Positions 25,919 through 35,627 of a stretch of 64,000 bases of DNA are shown here, piece by piece (position 1 is the first letter of the stretch; each line of letters opens with the position of its first letter). This stretch comes from CAYPTB01 sp964413535 (GTDB taxonomy: Bacteria; Planctomycetota; UBA1135; GCA-002686595). The notes under the pieces are model-generated. The model saw only the letters and a list, made by a program, of their open reading frames with translations. It ran no database searches and was not told where the DNA came from. The translations under genes and the position numbers were made by a program. Where the stretch lies: contig CAYPTB010000018.1 of the NCBI GenBank assembly GCA_964413535.1, forward strand, positions 20,350-84,349, written 5' to 3'.

Positions 25919-27910
25919 ATGCGCCCGCTCGTCGTTCTGAGTCTCGTGATCGCGCTCGTGGCGATCCTCCTCGTGACCCTGTTCTCCGTGGGGAGCGAAG
26001 AGGCTCCGCCCGTCTCCCCGTCTACGCCGCTCGCCGGGAATCCTGCGCCCTCGAACCCTGGACTACCTCCCGGCGCCGCCGAAGACACCGGCGAGGATTC
26101 GGTCGGCGACGCTCTGCACGGGGACGGTCCGGCGCGCGAGGAGTTGGAAGCGCTGCTGCCGCGCTTCGAGAACGCCCTCGTGGGAACCGTGCGCGACCCG
26201 AACGGCGAGCCCGTGGCCGACGTGCGCTTGACCTTGGAGGAGCGCAAGCTCGTCGACGGCGGGCTGCAAGAAGTCCGGCGCACCTTCGGTGGAGACGCGG
26301 GATCCGACGACGCTCGGCGCACGGGAGTCACCGACGCGCAGGGACGCTATCGGTTCCGCGAGCTCGTGCCCGGGCGCTACACGCTCGGAACAGAGCACCC
26401 CGCCTACAGCCGGTCGCTCACGTTCCCGGGCGTCGGTCCGCGCGGCGAGAGCACGCACGACGTCGTGTTGACGGCCGGTGTCGTGCTCCAGGGCTACGTG
26501 CGCACCCCGAAGGGCGAGCCGATCCCGGGCTCCACCGTCGAGCTCCTCCATTCCAGTCCCGAAGTGCTCTTCGCGCCGCGCCCGCGGGGCGCCTTCGCGG
26601 AGGAATCGCAAACACGAGCGCCGGACGCCAACGGCCTCTACCGCTTCACGAACGTCTCGGCCGGCGTGGAGCTCCAACTCACGGCACGCGCGCCGGGCTA
26701 CGGCACCCAGACGACTCGTAACCTCGCCATCGATCCCGCGCGCGAGCTCCTCTCCCACAACTTCCGGATGCTGCCCGGAGAACCCATCGCCGGCAGCGTC
26801 CTCGCTCGCGACGGCACCCCCATCGCGGGCGCCCTCGTCGAAGCCATCGGTTATCAGGAGCCGCAGACCACGACGTCCCGCGCGACAACGTCCGCGGAAG
26901 GCCGCTTCGAGCTCGTCGATCTCGTGGCCGGCTCCTACTTCCTGAAGGTCGAGGCGGCGGGCTTCGGCACCGCCCAGCTCCACACGGTCGAGGCTCCGAG
27001 CCGGGGCCTCGAGGTGCGCCTGGACGAGGAGGGCGGCGTGCGCGGCCGCGTCGTCGGGCCCGACGGCGAGCCCGTGACGAGCTTCCGCGCGACGCTGCAT
27101 CCGTACATCGAGTCCGCGCAGACCTACGGACGGGCCGACGCGCCGGCGACTTCCTTCCAAGCACCGGACGGCGCCTTCGCGCTCTCGGGAGGCGGGGCAG
27201 TCCACGTGGTGCGCGTGGAAGCCGAGGCGTTCGCGGCGGGCGTGTCGCGTCCGTTCGAGGTCGTGCCGGGCGTCTTCACGGAAGGCGTCGTCGTGGAGCT
27301 GGGACTCGGCGGGACGATCACCGGCCGCGTGATCGACGCCGGCACCGGAGAGGCGCTCGCGAACGCGCTCGTCTCCACCCGCGACAACCACTACATGGAC
27401 AACGTCTTGACGCGCCTGGCTTCGCAGGCCGCGATCCGCCGCACGACCCCGCGCGAGACGCGCACCGATTCGAACGGCCGCTTCGACCTCGACCTCCTGT
27501 CGCCGGAAACCTATCAGCTCGTCGTCGAGCACCCGCGCTACGCCGCGTGGGTGAAGCGCGACGTCGCCGTCGTGCAGGGAAAAGTCACCGACGTGGACCG
27601 GATCGCGCTCGAGGCCGGCGCCGTGGTGCACGGCAAGGTCGTCGATCAGCTCGGCCGACCGCTGGTCGGAGCGCTCGTGAAGATCGCCCCCTCCGGCGCG
27701 GAGGCGTTCCTCGGCGAAACGGTGTCGGGCTCCGATGGAGCCTACCTGTTCCACAACGTTCCTCCGGGCTCGTACTGGCTGAACGCGTCGCGCAGCATGG
27801 ACGGCGCGAATCCCTTCCAGGACATGGGCGACCTGCAGAACTCGAAGGTCGAAATCCGGGTCACGCGCGGCGGAGAGCACGCACAGGACCTCTACGTGAC
27901 GAAGAACTGA
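25919..27910 (+). CDS. Secreted protein of repeated carboxypeptidase-regulatory-like (CnaB-type) domains
   Basis: A 663-residue exported or membrane-anchored protein. One hydrophobic helix (residues 3-25) precedes a Pro-rich linker, then about six beta-sandwich modules of the carboxypeptidase regulatory-like type. Each shows the alternating pattern G.V.D.GEP..DV.L and G.YRF..L.PG.Y, for example GRYRFRELVPGRYTLGTEHP, GRFELVDLVAGSYFLKVEAA, GRFDLDLLSPETYQLVVEHP and GAYLFHNVPPGSYWLNASRS. Such domains give structural or adhesive surface proteins; no enzymatic motif is visible. The ATG at 25919 begins the membrane anchor. It stands alone between the regulator remnant and a small hypothetical gene. 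Confidence 0.85.
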   Translation: MRPLVVLSLVIALVAILLVTLFSVGSEEAPPVSPSTPLAGNPAPSNPGLPPGAAEDTGEDSVGDALHGDGPAREELEALLPRFENALVGTVRDPNGEPVADVRLTLEERKLVDGGLQEVRRTFGGDAGSDDARRTGVTDAQGRYRFRELVPGRYTLGTEHPAYSRSLTFPGVGPRGESTHDVVLTAGVVLQGYVRTPKGEPIPGSTVELLHSSPEVLFAPRPRGAFAEESQTRAPDANGLYRFTNVSAGVELQLTARAPGYGTQTTRNLAIDPARELLSHNFRMLPGEPIAGSVLARDGTPIAGALVEAIGYQEPQTTTSRATTSAEGRFELVDLVAGSYFLKVEAAGFGTAQLHTVEAPSRGLEVRLDEEGGVRGRVVGPDGEPVTSFRATLHPYIESAQTYGRADAPATSFQAPDGAFALSGGGAVHVVRVEAEAFAAGVSRPFEVVPGVFTEGVVVELGLGGTITGRVIDAGTGEALANALVSTRDNHYMDNVLTRLASQAAIRRTTPRETRTDSNGRFDLDLLSPETYQLVVEHPRYAAWVKRDVAVVQGKVTDVDRIALEAGAVVHGKVVDQLGRPLVGALVKIAPSGAEAFLGETVSGSDGAYLFHNVPPGSYWLNASRSMDGANPFQDMGDLQNSKVEIRVTRGGEHAQDLYVTKN

Positions 27911-28058
27911 GGCCCGACGGCCGATCCGCCCCGCTGGGAGGGTGGCGCGGCTCGATTCCCACATCCAGGCCGGGGCGGCCGTTGCCCCGCGAGCGCCCAG
28001 GGAGCGCTGGACGATAGCTCTCGGGCACACGGCTCCGTGCGTCAGGAGCAGAGCCCCC

Positions 28059-28388
28059 ATGCGAATCACCGACAGCTCGTCCACGCCCCGGGCGGCGGCC
28101 CCGCTCGCCGAGCGGACCCAGCCCTTCGGCGCACCGGCCGTTCCCGCGCTGACTCCCGATCGCTCGAACCCGCGCAAGGGTGTGATCAGCATGCTGCGCG
28201 AGGCCATCGAGGCTCACCGACCCAACGGTTCCGCGCGGGCAACGCGCGCAGAGCCGAACGCGCCCCGAGCGCGCGCCTCGATCGAAAGGGACCAGCGCGC
28301 GCGCGAGACGCTCGAAGCGTATCGACAGCAGTTGATCGCCCACGCGCCGCGAGCGATGCAGGACGGAGCACCGGGGGGAACTCCGTGA
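28059..28388 (+). CDS. Small hypothetical protein
   Basis: A 109-residue, Ala/Arg/Pro-rich protein without signal peptide or membrane helix. The N-terminal half is low complexity; the C-terminal half is predicted helical (KGVISMLREAIEAHRP and RDQRARETLEAYRQQLIAHA). AGGAG lies 10 bases before the ATG at 28059. The layout (MRITDSS, disordered N-half, helical C-half) loosely recalls small anti-sigma proteins such as FlgM, but there is no real sequence match. It lies 52 bases before the MscS gene. Confidence 0.55.
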   Translation: MRITDSSSTPRAAAPLAERTQPFGAPAVPALTPDRSNPRKGVISMLREAIEAHRPNGSARATRAEPNAPRARASIERDQRARETLEAYRQQLIAHAPRAMQDGAPGGTP

Positions 28389-28440
28389 CCGGGCCGCGGG
28401 GCGATTTGACGCGGCGCGCGCGTGACTTCATAACGAGCGC

Positions 28441-29574
28441 ATGACGGATATCGAGAGCTTCTTCTCAGAGCTCGATCCGAGGGGTCTGACAGACCAGGTC
28501 GTGTTCGGCAACACGGTGATCGCGTGGCTCGGCGCCATCGGCATCGCCTGCGCCGCGTTCTTCGCGCTGTTGCTCGCGCGGCGCCTGCTCGTCGGCCGAG
28601 TCCGCTCGCTCGGCAAGCGGCTGCCGAAAGACCTCTCCGAGTTGCTCGTCGCCCTCGCCGAACGCACGAGCCGCTTCCTGCTCTTCCTCCTGGCGCTCGG
28701 GATCGCCGCGGCGCCGCTCGTGATCCCCGACAGGTTCGTACACCTGGGGCGGATTGCGCTCGTCGTCGCCTTCACCTGGCAAGCCGTGCTGTGGAGCCAG
28801 CACCTCGTGACCTACGGCCTGCGGCTCTTCCTGCGCTCCCAGGGTTCGGACGCCGACCCGGCCGTGCTGACCGGGCTGGGAGTCGCGCGCTTCATCGCGC
28901 TCGCGCTCGTCTATCTGGTGATCGGGCTCCTCGCGCTGCAGAACGCCGGCGTCGAGGTCGGTCCCTTGATCGCGAGTCTCGGCATCGGAGGCATCGCGGT
29001 CGCGCTCGCCGCGCAGAACGTCCTCGGCGACCTGTTCGCATCGCTCTCCATCGTGCTGGACAAACCGTTCGTCGTGGGAGACTTCATCGTCGTCGGCGAT
29101 CAGATGGGCACGGTCGAGAACATCGGGGTCAAGACCACACGCCTGCGCGCTCTCTCCGGCGAGCAACTCGTCTTCTCCAACAACGACCTCCTGACCTCCC
29201 GCGTCCAGAACTTCAAGCGCATGCGGGAACGGCGCGTCGTGTTCGCTCTGGGCGTCGTCTACCAGACGACGGAGGAGCAGTTGCGGAAGGTGCCCGGCGT
29301 GATCCGCGCCGCGATCGAGAGCCAGTCCGACACGCGCTTCGACCGCGCCCACTTCAAGGGCTTCGGCGCGTCCTCGCTCGACTTCGAGGCGGTCTACTAC
29401 GTCCTGTCGGCCGAGTACAACGTCTACATGGACCGCCACCAGGCGGTCAACCTGGCGATCCTCGGCCGCTTCGCCCGCGAGGGCATCCAGTTCGCCTACC
29501 CCACTCGAACGATCTTCATCGAGCGCAGCGGCTCCGCGGACGAGGCAGAGGACGCCGTCGCCGCATCGAGGTGA
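28441..29574 (+). CDS. MscS-type mechanosensitive ion channel
   Basis: A 377-residue inner-membrane channel that opens under membrane tension to release solutes during osmotic downshift. Four hydrophobic segments precede the pore helix region LIASLGIGGIAVALAAQNVL, followed by the MscS beta domain (DKPFVVGDFIVVGDQMGTVE, IGVKTTRLRALSGEQLVFSN) and the C-terminal alpha/beta domain ending AREGIQFAYPTRTIFIE. Length and motif order match a small MscS homologue. ATG at 28441. Confidence 0.93.
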   Translation: MTDIESFFSELDPRGLTDQVVFGNTVIAWLGAIGIACAAFFALLLARRLLVGRVRSLGKRLPKDLSELLVALAERTSRFLLFLLALGIAAAPLVIPDRFVHLGRIALVVAFTWQAVLWSQHLVTYGLRLFLRSQGSDADPAVLTGLGVARFIALALVYLVIGLLALQNAGVEVGPLIASLGIGGIAVALAAQNVLGDLFASLSIVLDKPFVVGDFIVVGDQMGTVENIGVKTTRLRALSGEQLVFSNNDLLTSRVQNFKRMRERRVVFALGVVYQTTEEQLRKVPGVIRAAIESQSDTRFDRAHFKGFGASSLDFEAVYYVLSAEYNVYMDRHQAVNLAILGRFAREGIQFAYPTRTIFIERSGSADEAEDAVAASR

Positions 29575-29698
29575 GACCGCGCGGAGTCACCCTTACGGCG
29601 ACTCGTCGAACGCGAAGCGGCCTCCCGGATCGGCGCACGCGAGCGTCACGCCGTGCTTCCAGGGGAGGCGCCGGCGTGCGCTCACGAACGCTAACGGC

Positions 29699-30412
29699 CT
29701 ACTTCTGGCCGACCTCCGTGCGCGAGTCGTCCTGGAGCTTCTCGCTCAAGTCCTTGGCTCGCTGGAGGTGCGTTGCGATCGTCTTCTGACCTTCCGCCAG
29801 CACCGGGTCGAGCCGGCTCGACGCGTGGCGCTGGAAGACCGTCAGCATGTCCTTCGCCTTCATGTGCGCGCCGACCATCATGCCCATGTAGCAGCGATCG
29901 AACTCGGCGCCCGACTTCTTCTCGAGCTCCTTGCGCGCCGTGCCGAGGCACTCGCGGCCGAGCTCCTGGATGAGCGCCACGTGGTCGAACTCGCCGCCGG
30001 TCTTGTTGGACCCGGCTTTGTCGGATCCGCTCTTGTCGGACCCGGTCTCGATCGGCCGACCGGCGTCGCGTTGTGCGCCGGCCTCGGGGGTGGCGGTTTC
30101 GCCCGCTGGATTCTTCGCGGAGAAGCCCGCCGTGGTCGCGAACGGCTGGAGCTTCCGACTCATCTGGCCATGATCGTCGATCATCTTCTGCGCGAAGTCC
30201 TTCACCTCGGGCGAACGTGCCTTCTGCTGAGCGATGCGAGCGAGCGCGACTTCATTGTCGCTCTCGACGACCAGCCAACCGGCGAGCAGCCCGTCGGCTT
30301 CGTTCGCACCGGCGGACTGCGACGCATCGCCCGTGCGGGGCGTGCGGGAGGGCTCCTGGAGAACGGCGACGGCGGGCGTGGCCGCCAGGAGCAGGGGAAC
30401 GAGGAGACGCAT
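29699..30412 (-). CDS. DUF4142 exported protein
   Basis: A 237-residue secreted protein with signal peptide MRLLVPLLLAATPAVAVLQ. It has the ferritin-like four-helix pattern of DUF4142: ESDNEVALARIAQQKARSPE, VKDFAQKMIDDHGQMSRKL, then FDRCYMGMMVGAHMKAKDML, then a long C-terminal helix. Between the helix pairs is an insert with a short degenerate repeat (GSDKSGSDKAGSNKTGGEFD) that is not part of the domain. The function is unknown in general; related proteins are induced in stationary phase or stress. It is convergent with the MscS gene and stands alone. Confidence 0.85.
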   Translation of the reverse strand: MRLLVPLLLAATPAVAVLQEPSRTPRTGDASQSAGANEADGLLAGWLVVESDNEVALARIAQQKARSPEVKDFAQKMIDDHGQMSRKLQPFATTAGFSAKNPAGETATPEAGAQRDAGRPIETGSDKSGSDKAGSNKTGGEFDHVALIQELGRECLGTARKELEKKSGAEFDRCYMGMMVGAHMKAKDMLTVFQRHASSRLDPVLAEGQKTIATHLQRAKDLSEKLQDDSRTEVGQK

Positions 30413-30638
30413 GGGGAACCTACCTGTATTCTTTGTACATTCGGAGACGAGGCGCGGTGCCAGTCACGCGAGCCTCGCGCGGACGGAACGCACAAAGCGC
30501 GTGCCGCCGGAGTGACGAGCCACAGAGCGCTCGACTCCGTGAGGGCGCGATCCGCCCGCCGCACTGGACGCTCACGACCCGCTCGAGGATCGTCCGCTCG
30601 AGGCTCCTTCCGTTCCTCGCCGCGCGGTCTTCATCTCG

Positions 30639-30968
30639 GTGGAGCAAGGCACGCGGCGCGCTGCGGAGGACGCGCTCGCGAAGGAGTTGACGAAGCGCGG
30701 AGCCGAGGGGGTGCCCGCCTACACGCTGCTCGCGATCGAGGAGTCGAAGGAGCAGGCGCGCAGGAAGCTGGGCGCGCTCTACGCGCCCCCGCGGATCGAG
30801 ACCACCCTTGTCGTCCTGCTCGAAACGCTCGTCTACGACCTCGAAGGTGACCGCCTCCTGTGGGGTGGGACGAGCGACACCTTCCATCCGTCGAAGACCG
30901 TCGCGGTCGTGGTGGAGGTCGCGCGCGCCGCCGCCGAACGGATGAAGACGGATGGACTGCTTCGCTGA
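30639..30968 (+). CDS. Hypothetical protein, probably N-terminally incomplete
   Basis: A frame of 109 codons from GTG 30639. It reads EQGTRRAAEDALAKELTKRG, VPAYTLLAIEE, LVVLLETLVYDLEGDRLLWG and ends in a helix, resembling predicted envelope proteins of the DUF4136 type (paired beta strands and a C-terminal helix). The same frame is open upstream to about 30546 (RRAVFIS just before the GTG) but has no ATG and no signal peptide, so the true N-terminus may be lost or frameshifted. Confidence 0.45.
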   Translation: MEQGTRRAAEDALAKELTKRGAEGVPAYTLLAIEESKEQARRKLGALYAPPRIETTLVVLLETLVYDLEGDRLLWGGTSDTFHPSKTVAVVVEVARAAAERMKTDGLLR

Positions 30969-31186
30969 CTCGCCCCGCGGAGACTCGGAAGGCGATCTTT
31001 TCTACAACGCACAGGGAGATCGGGAGCTTCCCTCGACGGTCCGGTCCTCCTCCTACGCCTCGCTCGCGCCGCTCGCCGGCCGACGCAGTTACCTGCGCGT
31101 CGAATCCCGCGCGTTCGAGCGGGCGAGCGAGACCTGGCGCGGTTGTTGTCGCGCCGCGGCCCGAACCTCAGTTCAGGAGCGACGAC

Positions 31187-31423
31187 ATGGCGGGACGAGC
31201 GAGAAGGACGAGTGGACGACGACCCGTCGGGAACGCGATCTACGATCCCGCGAACCAAACGAAGCGCGCGGACATGCCGGACGTGGAGCAGGTGTCCGAA
31301 GGACCGCCTGCCCGTGGGACCGGTTCGACCGCTCTGCCGTCGCTTGCAGATCGCCGTCGTCGCGCGCGAGCCGACGGGGCTTCGACCGCCGAAGAAGGCG
31401 ACGAGCGCGCGCCGCGCGGCTGA
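31187..31423 (+). CDS. Small basic hypothetical protein
   Basis: A 78-residue Arg-rich frame whose ATG at 31187 has AGGAG seven bases upstream, which is the main support. It begins MAGRARRTSGRRPVGNAIYD, is predicted disordered, and has no recognisable domain. It could be a nucleic-acid-binding or stress-type small protein, or a chance frame in high-GC DNA. Confidence 0.4.
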   Translation: MAGRARRTSGRRPVGNAIYDPANQTKRADMPDVEQVSEGPPARGTGSTALPSLADRRRRARADGASTAEEGDERAPRG

Positions 31424-31604
31424 CTCTCCCGATTGGGAAACCCTACCGGGAAGTGCCTATGCGCTCGTCCCGAGCTGAGATCACTCGCAGTCGTACCGTC
31501 GCCACCCGGACTGTCGCGAAACGCTCGTTGCCGTGTGTGCACCTCGCAGTCCCTTGCCCCGGCCGGTGAGGTCCCTCGGATTGCGTCCGCGCAGTAGCGC
31601 TGCG

Positions 31605-34550
31605 TCAGCCTGCGACGATCCGGTCGAGGTCCGAGGGATCGAGCGGCTTGATGACGTGCAAGTCGAAGCCGGCGGCCAGAGAGCGGGCACGATCCTCGGC
31701 GCGGCCGGTCACGGCGACGAGGCGCAGCCGGCCGTTCGCGGCCATCCTGCGCATGCGCGCCGCCACCTCGTATCCATCGAGGTCGCCGGGAAGCTCGATG
31801 TCGAGCAGCACGATGTCCGCGGACTGCGCGCCGAAACACGCGAGTGCTTCCTGGCCGTCGTACGTGACTCGGGTCTCGTGCCCGCGAGCGCGCAGGAGCG
31901 CTGCGAGCGTATCCGCGGAGTCGCGGTTGTCATCGACGACCAGGACGCGCCGGCGCGCGACCCCGACCCCTTTCGACGAGGCAGCGGCCGGGCATGGGGC
32001 GGGCTCCGCGACTTCGAGCGGAAGGCGGACCTCGAACTCACTACCTCGGTCGGGCCCGGCGCTGCGCGCGTGGATCGTCCCACCATGCAACTCCACGAGT
32101 TGCTTCGTGAGCGTGAGCCCGATGCCAAGACCCTCATGGACGCGGCCCGGGATGCGGTCCGCCTGGGTGAAGGCGTCGAAGATGCGTTGCAGTTGCTCCT
32201 CCTTGATCCCGATTCCGCTGTCGCGCACGCGCACGACCGCCTCCGCACCTGCGCGCTCGAGCAAGACCGCTATCTCGCCGCCGTCCGGCGTGTAGCGCGC
32301 CGCGTTGTTGAGCAGGTTGGAGACCACCTGGTGCAGCCGCGTCTCGTCGCCCTGCATGAGGACGGACTCGCGCGTGAGGTCGACGACGAGGCGGTGCCGG
32401 CGCTCCTCCAAGAGCGCGCGGCTCGCCTCCACGCCGCGCGCGACGACCACGGCGAGATCGATCGGCTCGCGGCGTATGTCGATCGTGCCGCGGGCGATGC
32501 GCGAGACGTCGAGCAGATCGTCCACGAGCCGCGCCATGTGTCGTACCTGTCGCTCCATCAGTTGGTAGAGCTTGGGCGCTTCCGACGCTGCGCTCTCCGA
32601 CCGCAGGATGTGCAGCGCGTTCAGCACCGGCGCAAGCGGGTTCCGGAGCTCATGGCCGAGCATAGCCAGGAAGTGATCCTTCGCCTTCTGTTGCTCGCGC
32701 AAGATCGAGGCGTGCCCTTCGGCCTCGGCCCGGGCGACTCGTTCGCGCTCGAGGAGCTGTGCGCGCTCCTCCTCGGCGCGTTTGCGCTCGGTGATGTCGC
32801 GCAGGTAGCCGGTGAACTGCGGCGGACTCGCCCCGACCACACGCGTGATGGTGAGCTCGACGGGAAACTCCGAGCCGTCGGCGCGCTGGGCGATCATCTC
32901 GAGGCGCCGGTCGAGGAGACTCGTGCGGCCGGTTTCGACTGCCCGCGCGAGCCCGCGTCGGTGCGGCTCGCGCATGCGCGGGGGAATGATGAGCGTCGCC
33001 ATCTCCTTCCCTAGGGCGTCCCCGGCGACGAGGTCGAAGATGCGCTCGGCTCCCGGGTTGAACTCGAGGAGCCGCCCCTCGTGGTCGATCGTGACGATCG
33101 CGTCCATCACGGACGCGAGCACGCCGGCCTTCCGCGCCTCGGACCGGCGCAGGGCGTCCTCGGCCGTTATGCGGCCGAGGAAGTGGCCGACGTAGGTGCC
33201 GATGGACGAGAGCGCGTGGAGGAGCTCGTCGTCCGGCCGACGCACGCGGCGGCTCAGGAACTCGAGCACGCCCAGGACCTCGCCCTCGAGCACCACGGGG
33301 ATGCCGAAGGCGCCGTGCAGGCCCTCCTTGGCGGCGACCGACGCGCGGACGAAGTTCGAGTCGTGCAGCGCGTCCTCGATCCACGCGGGATCGCCGCTGG
33401 ACCAGACGCGGCCGGGAAGTCCCCTCCCCGGCTCGAAGCGCGTCGCGCGCGTGAGCGCGACGAACTCCGGCGCCCGGAGCGACGGCCGGTGCCACAGCTC
33501 GACGCAGCAGAGCGCGCCGGCGTGCGGGTCGACTCTCAACAACGCTCCGATGTCGAAGTCGAGCTTCTCGCAGATCACCCGGACGATGCGTCGCGTGGCG
33601 AGAGCGAGGTCGGTCTCCTGCGCCAGGAGCCGCGCGACGGCGAACTCCACCGAGCGGTGGCGCTCCGCACGGTCGCGTTCGCCGATCGCGGCGCCGAGCA
33701 TCGCGCCCGTGATCGCGAGGATGCCGACGAACGCCTGCAGCGGCAGCCAGCGCGCCTCGAGGTCCACGATGCCGAAGGGCCCGAGGCCTCGAACGGTTGC
33801 CCGCGTGCTGATCACGCAGATCGTGAGGACGGCAAGGCCCACCCCGCGCTGGCCGAAGCGGATCGCGGCCCAGATGACGAAGGGATACCCCGCGTATCGC
33901 AAGGGGCTCGGTGGCCCCTCGGGACCTTCACCGAAAGTGGTGCCGCTCGCCCAGGCGAGTCCGGCGACGAGCGCGAGGAACTCGAGCACGCGCGCGGGCG
34001 TCCACCGCACGTACCCGCGAGCCGACCACGCGAACAGCGGCGTTGCCACGAGGAGCACGCCCATGCCGTCGCCCAGCCACCACGTGCCGGCGAGTTCCGC
34101 GAAGCGATCCCACGGCTGCACGCCCCCCATGCACAGGCTCGCCACACCGCAGACCGCCGCGGGCAAGGTCGCGCAAACGGCCGCAAGGAGGAGCGCGAGC
34201 ACGTCGCGCAGCCGCTCGAGGGCGCTCTCGAAGCCGGCGCGCTGCAGCAGCCAGACCCCGAGCACTGGCTCCAGCGTGTTGCCCGTCGCAACGCCCAGCG
34301 CGGTCCAGAGCGGCTCCTCGGCGAGAACGTTCGCGGCGAGCGCGCCGAGCCATACGCCGGGCCAGAGCCTCGTGCCGAACAGGAACAGCGCCGCCAGTGC
34401 CAGGCCCGACGGCGGCCATACCGCGGAGACCTGCTCGACGACCCCCAGCGAGAGCCCGAAGCGCGCCCCGAGGAAGTAGAGCACGGCGAGCAGCGCGATC
34501 TCGAGCGACCGCGACGCGAGCAGCCTTCGCAGCGAGAGGGCGGCTGCCAT
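31605..34550 (-). CDS. Hybrid sensor histidine kinase: MASE1-GAF-PAS-HisKA-HATPase-REC
   Basis: A 981-residue membrane hybrid kinase. An N-terminal MASE1 sensor of about eight helices (residues 1-290; SAVWPPSGLALAALFLFG) is followed by a GAF domain, a PAS domain (SVMDAIVTIDHEGRLLEFNP) with its linker, a HisKA domain with the phosphorylated histidine in MLGHELRNPLAP, an HATPase (VVSNLLNNAARYT, VRDSGIGIK, GLGIGLTLTKQLVELHGG) and a C-terminal receiver (RVLVVDDNRDSA, phospho-Asp in VLLDIELPG, Lys in HVIKPLD). ATG at 34550 was chosen: MAAALSLRR leads straight into the first helix and GAGG is about 8 bases away. The truncated receiver gene lies divergently about 190 bases upstream. The ligand is unknown. 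Confidence 0.93.
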   Translation of the reverse strand: MAAALSLRRLLASRSLEIALLAVLYFLGARFGLSLGVVEQVSAVWPPSGLALAALFLFGTRLWPGVWLGALAANVLAEEPLWTALGVATGNTLEPVLGVWLLQRAGFESALERLRDVLALLLAAVCATLPAAVCGVASLCMGGVQPWDRFAELAGTWWLGDGMGVLLVATPLFAWSARGYVRWTPARVLEFLALVAGLAWASGTTFGEGPEGPPSPLRYAGYPFVIWAAIRFGQRGVGLAVLTICVISTRATVRGLGPFGIVDLEARWLPLQAFVGILAITGAMLGAAIGERDRAERHRSVEFAVARLLAQETDLALATRRIVRVICEKLDFDIGALLRVDPHAGALCCVELWHRPSLRAPEFVALTRATRFEPGRGLPGRVWSSGDPAWIEDALHDSNFVRASVAAKEGLHGAFGIPVVLEGEVLGVLEFLSRRVRRPDDELLHALSSIGTYVGHFLGRITAEDALRRSEARKAGVLASVMDAIVTIDHEGRLLEFNPGAERIFDLVAGDALGKEMATLIIPPRMREPHRRGLARAVETGRTSLLDRRLEMIAQRADGSEFPVELTITRVVGASPPQFTGYLRDITERKRAEEERAQLLERERVARAEAEGHASILREQQKAKDHFLAMLGHELRNPLAPVLNALHILRSESAASEAPKLYQLMERQVRHMARLVDDLLDVSRIARGTIDIRREPIDLAVVVARGVEASRALLEERRHRLVVDLTRESVLMQGDETRLHQVVSNLLNNAARYTPDGGEIAVLLERAGAEAVVRVRDSGIGIKEEQLQRIFDAFTQADRIPGRVHEGLGIGLTLTKQLVELHGGTIHARSAGPDRGSEFEVRLPLEVAEPAPCPAAASSKGVGVARRRVLVVDDNRDSADTLAALLRARGHETRVTYDGQEALACFGAQSADIVLLDIELPGDLDGYEVAARMRRMAANGRLRLVAVTGRAEDRARSLAAGFDLHVIKPLDPSDLDRIVAG

Positions 34551-34739
34551 TGGGGTGGGCCTCAGGCCCAGGGGCGCAGCGGCTCCGTGTGTCGAACGCG
34601 CTCTGCGTTCGGCTCTCCCCCACACGGCTCGGCGCTGATCTTCTCACGTCGCATGCGCGCCTCCCAGGATAATGGATCGGCGCCGAAGAGTTCCTTGGAG
34701 TCGAAAGCGCTCGACGACGTGCTGGAACTCGACCGGTAG

Positions 34740-34955
34740 GTGCCCCGCCCCGTGCAGGCCTACATCGCCGTCATGCCGGCGATCGCGTTGACGGCGTTCG
34801 CGCGCTCCGAGGACCGCACGCGCGCCCTCCGAGCCGGCTATCAGTCCCACCTCGCGAAGCCCATCGAGCCCGCCGAGCTCGTCCACACCGTCGCGAGCTT
34901 CGCGGAGCTCATCGCCTCGAATCGGGGGCGGAGCCGTGAGCGCGGCGACGCCTGA
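34740..34955 (+). pseudogene. Truncated response-regulator receiver domain
   Basis: The frame from GTG 34740 encodes the last third of a receiver domain: MPAIALTAFARSEDRTRALR, AGYQSHLAKPIEPAELV with the conserved Lys-Pro, then the final helix. The N-terminal part with the acidic pocket and phospho-aspartate is missing, and upstream sequence does not restore it. It is probably the tail of a lost hybrid kinase or regulator. Confidence 0.6.
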
Positions 34956-35035
34956 GCCGGCGTCGCGACCGCGAGCCAGACGTATCGGCGCACTGCGGCT
35001 CCGTCCCGGAACGGGCGCTGCGACTCGTGCGCGGC

Positions 35036-35407
35036 CTACGACCGTCGACGCTCCTCGTCCTGACGCCTGAGGATCTCGCGCTGCACCGCTCGGGCGCGGT
35101 CGTTGTCCGGATCCAGCTCGCGAGCCCTCGAAGCCCGGGATCCCGCGCCGTAGTGATCGCCGATGCGCAGGAGCAGTTCCGCGTGCTCCACGAGCCCTTC
35201 GAGCGTGTAGTGCCGGCGCTTGATCTTCCCGTACGTCTCGACGGCCTCGTCGATCTTGCCCTCACGCGCGAGGGCGCGAGCTCTCTCGAGGAGCACGAGC
35301 GGACCGTTCGAGGGCTCGCCGCCGTTGGAGCCCCCGGTCGTGGACGAGTCGCCGCTGCCCAGTCGGGCCCCGGCGAGAGAACGCAGCCAGCCAAAGAGTG
35401 ACTTCAT
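35036..35407 (-). CDS. Small TPR-type protein
   Basis: A 123-residue protein. After a short hydrophobic/basic start and a Gly/Ser linker it contains two to three helical hairpins of TPR type: LLERARALAREGKIDEAVET, YGKIKRRHYTLEGLVEHAEL and RASRARELDPDNDRARAVQR. The ATG at 35407 has AGGA about 8 bases upstream. It may serve as a protein-interaction module; no partner is indicated. Confidence 0.7.
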   Translation of the reverse strand: MKSLFGWLRSLAGARLGSGDSSTTGGSNGGEPSNGPLVLLERARALAREGKIDEAVETYGKIKRRHYTLEGLVEHAELLLRIGDHYGAGSRASRARELDPDNDRARAVQREILRRQDEERRRS

Positions 35408-35627
35408 CGTCGATCCTGCGGAATCGGGAGGCGCGACGGGTCGTCGGCCTCCGCTGAACGAACTCGGACCAGATCTCTGTTTCCTCGTGTTCGCGGCGAG
35501 CGCGAACGCGAGGCGTCACGTTCTCGCGAAGCGTGACCCGACCCGGAGCCCATCGACGGACTCGGCGGATCCATGGCCGCAAGGAGCGGCACGGCGCCCG
35601 AAGAGGACGCCGACGCAGTTCAACCGG

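Noticed and set aside
31533..34739. Forward open frames of about 490 and 550 codons
   Set aside because: They are antisense to the MASE1 hybrid histidine kinase, whose motifs are unmistakable on the reverse strand.
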